A stretch of DNA of 64,000 bases from Apostichopus japonicus (Eukaryota > Echinodermata > Holothuroidea > Aspidochirotida > Stichopodidae). The notes under the pieces were generated by a model, which ran no database searches, had not been told where the DNA came from, and was given only the letters and a program-made list of their open reading frames with translations. The stretch's first letter is position 1. The number at the start of each line of letters is the position of its first letter. The DNA lies in assembly GCF_037975245.1 (NCBI RefSeq), contig NC_092562.1, positions 7,791,001-7,855,000 on the forward strand, given 5' to 3'. This document shows positions 59,229 to 64,000 of this stretch, one piece after another. The translations under genes were made by a program, and so were the position numbers.

Positions 59229-62073
59229 CTAAACCATAAATAAGAGTTTTGGTTTTGTTGCATTTATTCTGTCCATGACCTTTGACACTTTGTGTAGCTT
59301 TGAATGCACATCAAATGTCATGAAGTGCCAACATCCACCCTTGAAGTGAGTTTGTAATGCTTGAATCACAATCTTGTGACAATTACTGATATGAGGTCCG
59401 TTCCAGTGAATCTTTAACTCATTGGAAATGTCTTTCACATCACCTTTATTGGACGAAGTTTTCGACCCACCACCAACACTACATATTTTCTCAATGATAC
59501 TCCCCATGCTCTCTACGATGCTTTCTGGGGGGTTGCTGCGAAAGATTTTTGCAATGGTTTGTAAAGCATGAGGAGCTCTGTTGCTGAGATCAGGTTCCGT
59601 AAACACCTTATGATAGAGTTCAATCTCTGTGCTAACATCATCTAAGGATTTGCGATGGCGGTACAAGTTTACACACAAATTGCGAATCTCCTCCCCGTGT
59701 GCAGGATACATACATGTCAGAGTTCGTACATCAGAAGAAGACAACATGTCAGACTCGTTTGCCACTTTTCGCGCCCGTAACAGAATAGGCCATAGGGAGG
59801 CTGCCTTCTCTTTCTCCTTAATTTCGGCAATGAACTCGGGAGTGAAGCGGGTATTCATGTTTGTGGTCATGTGATCTGCTAAAGATGCGCTGTTTTGCAG
59901 GAGATGATTTAATTTGGTTTCTAGATCAGGTTCTTCATGCTCATCATCTGCACCACGGGACCTAGTTTGTGGTAATGGCATATTTATTCTTACATCAGAG
60001 AGAAGGACTGGATGAGTTTTGAAAATGCATTTTTGCAGATCTGCTTCATACATTCGGTACGTGAGAAGTGCATCTTTTCCTTTATGGATGAAGCCCTGCA
60101 AGGCTTGAAGAAACTCTTCAACTGCATTTAATTTCGACCAGATTGGGACGTTGACTTGTTGCAATGTTTTACTGAGTTTACCCATGATACTGTAAAAGTT
60201 GCAACATAATAGCAATTGACCACAAAGCCTATGTCCCTTATCCTACGGAGAAGATCACATGCATCCGGTGCCCGCTGATCGTCACCCTCTGCCACTTTTT
60301 CAAAAACCTGACAAACTACCTGATAGTTCTCAATGAAGTTTTCGAATACACCGTGGGCATATGCAGCGAATCTGGTCTCGCTAAACCATAGTGGTGCCTT
60401 GAAGTCAAGCTGAAGTTCCCTGGCCTTGTCTATGGCCTGTTCAAAAGTTTTACTGAAGGAGAATTTTGACAAAATGGCTGAAATGCTGTTACAGGTTTCG
60501 TCGATCCATGCACATTCTTTTCTGGTGTCCATATCTGCAAGTTGAAGAAGGTGAGCCGGGTCCCATGTTAAGCCGAAGTTCTCATCCAAATTTAGGTTTT
60601 CTTTTAATTTGGTATGAACACCTAGATGGAAATACTGGCCATCAAAGCCGAAACCCGCCAGCTGGTTGTTGTGGATTGAATACTCTGAACAGACAGCAGC
60701 GATATCATCTGTAATCCCCTGGCCATGATGTTTTTTCACCGACGTTACGCCAAGTGAAACTGGACTTAAGAGATCCTCCATACCAGGCGTGAATAATATT
60801 CCCGCATACATTTGGCCTGTCAATCGCCTGGCTGTCAGTTTATCTGCAACAAGTTCAAATGGAGGTCGAGCCTTGGTTGCATTTAATGGCGTAGTTATGT
60901 AATCCTTGATCTGGTTATCAATGGCATCGGTGAAACAAGGTCTCATTTGGGAGGGAAATTGACGTGAGTGATTTACGTTGCCGATTTTCACTTTCGCATC
61001 TGAGAGAAGTTTCAAGTCTACCTCATAGTCAGCGAAGGGGCGACAATATTTTAACAACCGATATGACTGTTTTCCTAGGTGACAGCCACTGATTGCTCTT
61101 GTTTGCAAAGTTTTTGCAACTTTTCGTTTTCGTCATGTTGTATCTGTAAATTATGAACGTGTGCCTTTGAGCATGCATGTCTAGCAAGAGATTGCTTCAA
61201 GTTGCTGAATTCGGTTGGTTGAGGATGTTTTGTAAAATCTACTCCATTGGTAAAGTTATAATAGAAATTACCCGATCCAGTGCACGCTTTGACACTACTT
61301 GCTGAGCAGCAAACATCACAATATAAAGTAATGTTGTCTTCGTCGGATGTCAACCCGGCCAAATCACATAACCGACGAATACTCTTGCTTGCTTGCAGTA
61401 GAACTTGTAGAGCCTCTATTTCTTCAGTATAATCTGCAGTGGGTTTTCGACGCTCTTCGTTAGATTTCAGGCTGCCAACTTCAAGTTTTGAAAGTTTTTC
61501 AAGGACTTGGTCCAACTTGGCTGATATATTTGACTCCTGATTGCTTGCACTACATGTAGGCCTACCAATACTAGTACTTGGATCATCGCTCACAGTCACG
61601 CTGGTGCTCTGAGTCTGAGTTCCATCGCTATCATCAATAGGCATGTCTGTTTCCATTTCCATGATTTCACACTCCTCAATCTCATCACTCTGTTGTTTGG
61701 CCCGTTTTCTCGACTCTTCATAGGTATCTTCAGATTTCCGTTTCCCTCCTTCTTCGTCATCATGTTTGCTTCTAAGGCCTACCATATCCATTAAATTCCG
61801 ACTCTCAACTGCATGTTTATCCTTCATCGTGCATCCAGAGTGTTTTTCCTCCGTGTGTTTCTGTAACTGGTCTCGTTTCATGGTGACATTGCAATAGCCA
61901 CATTTTGTTGTTTGTTTAGATATAGGCTGATCATGTGAAGCCATTTTGTTGACGTGTGGGCCTACCCGGCTACCCCTATCAAAGCGCACGAAAAAAAAAC
62001 CACTCCTCACTTCACACTCATTCACATGCAAATAATATCGAAACTTCCTAAAATGACAATCACATGTTGACAA
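59229..62073 (-). pseudogene. hAT-like transposase, three frames with two frameshifts
   Basis: The pieces are 62073-61075, 61108-60128 and 60215-59229, each in a different frame. The first has a zinc finger (CGYCNVTMKRDQLQKHTEEKH), an acidic/serine-rich spacer and a second Cys/His cluster (YCDVC .. HACSKAHVH). The second has the RNase-H-like core: PPFELVADKLTARR with a candidate catalytic Asp, GFGFDGQYFH, and WDPAHLLQLADMD. The third has a helical region with SLADHMTTNMNTRF, then PPESIVESMGSIIEK and WNGPHISNCHKIV. The frameshift near 60195 looks like one base lost from an A/T run; the other lies near 61078. A typical hAT C-terminal dimerisation motif is not obvious. The hAT assignment rests on ends, duplication length and layout. 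Confidence 0.72.
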
Positions 62074-62469
62074 TCAGTGCATCACACCACCTACGAAAAG
62101 TTCTGCGTGCTCGCAATTTTATTCACAATATAACAAGTAATGAAGTGTCCCCGAGCCACTCACAAGGGCAATGTCAATGTCACACTGACACCCACAGCAC
62201 AGCGCGGGAAGGTTGCTGTAAAAAATCAGCCTCGCGAGAAATGTTTTGAACAATATTGCCATTCCACATTTCTTTAAATTTATATTGTATGTTAGTAAGT
62301 AAACGTTTTCTGTCGTATGAATTTGACTTCAGTTCAGTGTTCCCTCTAAGGTGCGGTATTCCCTTCAACTGACTCAGTAATCCCGCAAAGAAAACATTTG
62401 TCTGCTTGAAATCCCCGCATCGTTTTCTTGCATTCGCGATAAGTTTATACTCACTACACAACGTATTCA

Positions 62470-63005
62470 CTTGACTGTATGGAGATAAAAACTCTGAAAA
62501 TCAGTAGAGAAATTACCACTTGTGTAAGAAAAGTAAGTTGTACACCGTTCAAATTTTACGAAGGATCGAGCAAAACACTTTCGAAAAATTCATGCGAAAC
62601 TGGCATATTGTCCTAAATGCAACTAATGTCATGTAAACAAGGCTCTAGTACACCCATTTATGAATAAACCGTAAGACCACATCTGGTGTGAAGCGGGGGA
62701 AAAAGAAAGTATTTTCTAGAATTTCCAAAAATACAGAAAAAATAATATCCTACCATAGTTAAGTGCATATAGCCTAACCACCTCGTCGGTTATGGATCTC
62801 ACGTAACTACAAAAACACAACAAATTGTATTTTGCAAAGTTGACGTTATCTACAAGAACATGGAAACAATATTTAGCATTTAGTTAATCATGCCAAGTGG
62901 CCTAAAACATAAGTTATTACAAGGTTTACTTTCATAATAAAGATGGCCATAGTTAAAGGGGCCTTGATATCGTGATATGCGTGTATGGTATGTGCTGTGC
63001 CTTGT
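62470..63005 (-). repeat. Transposon 5' block shared with 7195-7862
   Basis: Its reverse complement matches the 6-9 kb element through 'cacttggcatgattaacta', 'ttacgtgagatccgtaaccg', 'accagatgtggtct' and 'ttgcatttag'. Here there is a single copy of the block that is duplicated at 7261-7509. It lies upstream of the transposase, so it is probably the promoter or 5' UTR. Confidence 0.8.
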
Positions 63006-64000
63006 GTACTCCATAAAACGTTCATTGGAAACGTGCCAAGAAAAAGGTTAACCAATAGGTGTTAGACAAGGGAAGCACTCACAGTCATTTGGCAAAGTAC
63101 CTGGGAAAATTCCCAGGTACTGCGCGAACATCGGCGGGAAATCGGCAGTGTGTTCGCGGGGAATTGAACAAGGTTTTCCAACATTGGCTTCAGAGATTCA
63201 GTGGGCTTGCGGCGGCGATGCCTTTGAGTGTATTAAATTATTATGATGCTATTTTGGGATGTTTCAAGTGAGAAATAAAGACACCCAGACACTAGTAAGC
63301 TTTTCTGATTTTTTATTTATCATCTTTTTTAAGTTTTATTTCCTCTTTGGCTCTTTCTCTAACCTTGTTTTTTTTTTCCTGCATGTGAGATTTCCCGCAA
63401 GTTATCAAGATTTCTTTCCCGTTTTGGCGTCTTTTTACAGGCCTGAGTCCTCATCTTTCGTAAACTTGACCTTATCCCTATTGAGTCGCAAGTTTTTCTC
63501 TCGACATCTATCCATGAAGTTTCTTACCATCTGGTCGTGATCACAGATAGCTGCTTCTTTGGTGGGACCCTCCCCATAGACGATAACGTCGTCTACAATA
63601 CATTTTACACCAGGAAAACCCTCTAGGGCCTGATGCTGCCTACGCTGGAACTCTTCCCGCACAGCTTTTAGTCCAAATGGAAGCCTTAGCGATACCTTCC
63701 AAAAGGGGTGTTAAACCTGGTCATCGAGCTTCACATGCCAAAACCCATGCTTCGAATAGCATCGAATACACTAAAGACCTGTGCCTTACTTAAATCTGGG
63801 AGTATATCCTCTAAGGTAGACATCGGATAGTGGCTGCGCTTGAGACCCTTGTTTAGGTCTCTGGGGTCGATACACATTCTCATTTTCCCCGGCTTTACCG
63901 CAGTCAATAGACTGGAGACCCAGGGGGTTGGCTCTGAAACTGGCTTTATGATGTCTTGTTTCACAAGCTTATCTAATTCTGCTTTGAGGTTGTCTCGGAT

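Larger units (their letters stand above)
58415..63445 (-). mobile_element. hAT-like DNA transposon, ~5.0 kb, inserted in the Gypsy RT
   Basis: The left end CAGGGCTGTAAAAAA and right end (inverted) CAGGCCTGTAAAAAG are flanked by acctcatc (58407-58414) and tcctcatc (63448-63455), an 8-bp duplication with one change. Two bases (ag) separate the right TIR from its flank. The duplicated target is the DEV codons of the Gypsy RT. A perfect hairpin (58471-58489) lies about 56 nt inside the left end. The transposase is encoded on the - strand. The 5' region (62470-63005) matches, inverted, the element at 6078-9005. Confidence 0.85.
57250..64000 (-). pseudogene. Ty3/Gypsy retrotransposon, decayed, split by a hAT-like insertion, runs off the window
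   Basis: Read on the - strand from 64000: RT start (KLVKQDIIKPVSEPTPWVS, then IDPRDLNKG, HYPMSTLEDILPDLS), a frameshifted middle near 63660-63740, the IVDD catalytic box (as in CIVDDVIVYG), and LRLNRDKVKF. A transposon occupies 58415-63445. The RT then resumes (DEVSFMGHLITSQGLKPDP, RRFIGFVTYLSKFLPKLSD) down to 58166, followed by RNase H (LTLQSDASESRLGATIMQDG, 58137-57943). After a break at 57915-57700 comes the C-terminal integrase region (57700-57250: LAYRNTPSQNMDSSPAQHLF and ..GDTVRI-like). Most of RNase H and the integrase core are missing, so this copy cannot move by itself. Confidence 0.85.

Noticed and set aside
58886-59263. 125-codon frame after the transposase
   Set aside because: No motif, a different frame from the third transposase piece, and AT-rich 3' sequence; probably UTR.

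Overview
This is eukaryotic nuclear DNA, almost certainly from an invertebrate animal. It is AT-rich, has split genes with GT-AG introns and one AT-AC (U12-type) intron, and carries tRNA-derived SINEs and many DNA transposons. The three host genes are animal-like. The repeat content (dispersed AGGTCA-rich repeats, GGGGGG-ended hAT-like elements, Ty3/Gypsy and DIRS-like remnants) fits a marine invertebrate, possibly an echinoderm-like deuterostome, but the species cannot be named from sequence alone.

Layout. (1) 1-10376, + strand: the C-terminal half (nine exons) of ABCD3/PMP70, the peroxisomal half ABC transporter. Its introns hold a SINE, a 50-bp minisatellite and a ~2.9-kb DNA transposon. 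(2) 10377-16187: gene-poor spacer between convergent genes, with one pair of inverted repeats. (3) 16188-34355, - strand: a complete nine-exon SLC25 mitochondrial carrier of 281 residues whose subfamily I cannot assign. It contains an AT-AC intron, and its exon 5 is squeezed between a 28-bp array and a 101-bp array of 33 units that repeats its own splice acceptor. (4) 36083-45159: a pile of nested non-autonomous hAT-like elements whose order of insertion can be read from target-site duplications. (5) 45856-56427, + strand: a complete ten-exon MTG1, the circularly permuted mitochondrial ribosome-assembly GTPase. (6) 57200-64000, - strand: a broken Ty3/Gypsy retrotransposon with a ~5-kb hAT-like transposon inserted in its reverse transcriptase.

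The genes are not an operon. Two of the three (SLC25 and MTG1) serve mitochondria and one (ABCD3) serves peroxisomes, but no regulatory link is visible. Reading frames and intron phases were checked by hand: every exon junction in the three host genes keeps frame, and the SLC25 (846 nt) and MTG1 (933 nt) coding totals divide by three.

The most unusual points are the exon-fragment-bearing 101-bp array, the U12 AT-AC intron with overlapping decoy U2 sites, and a composite transposon that moved together with an element already nested inside it.
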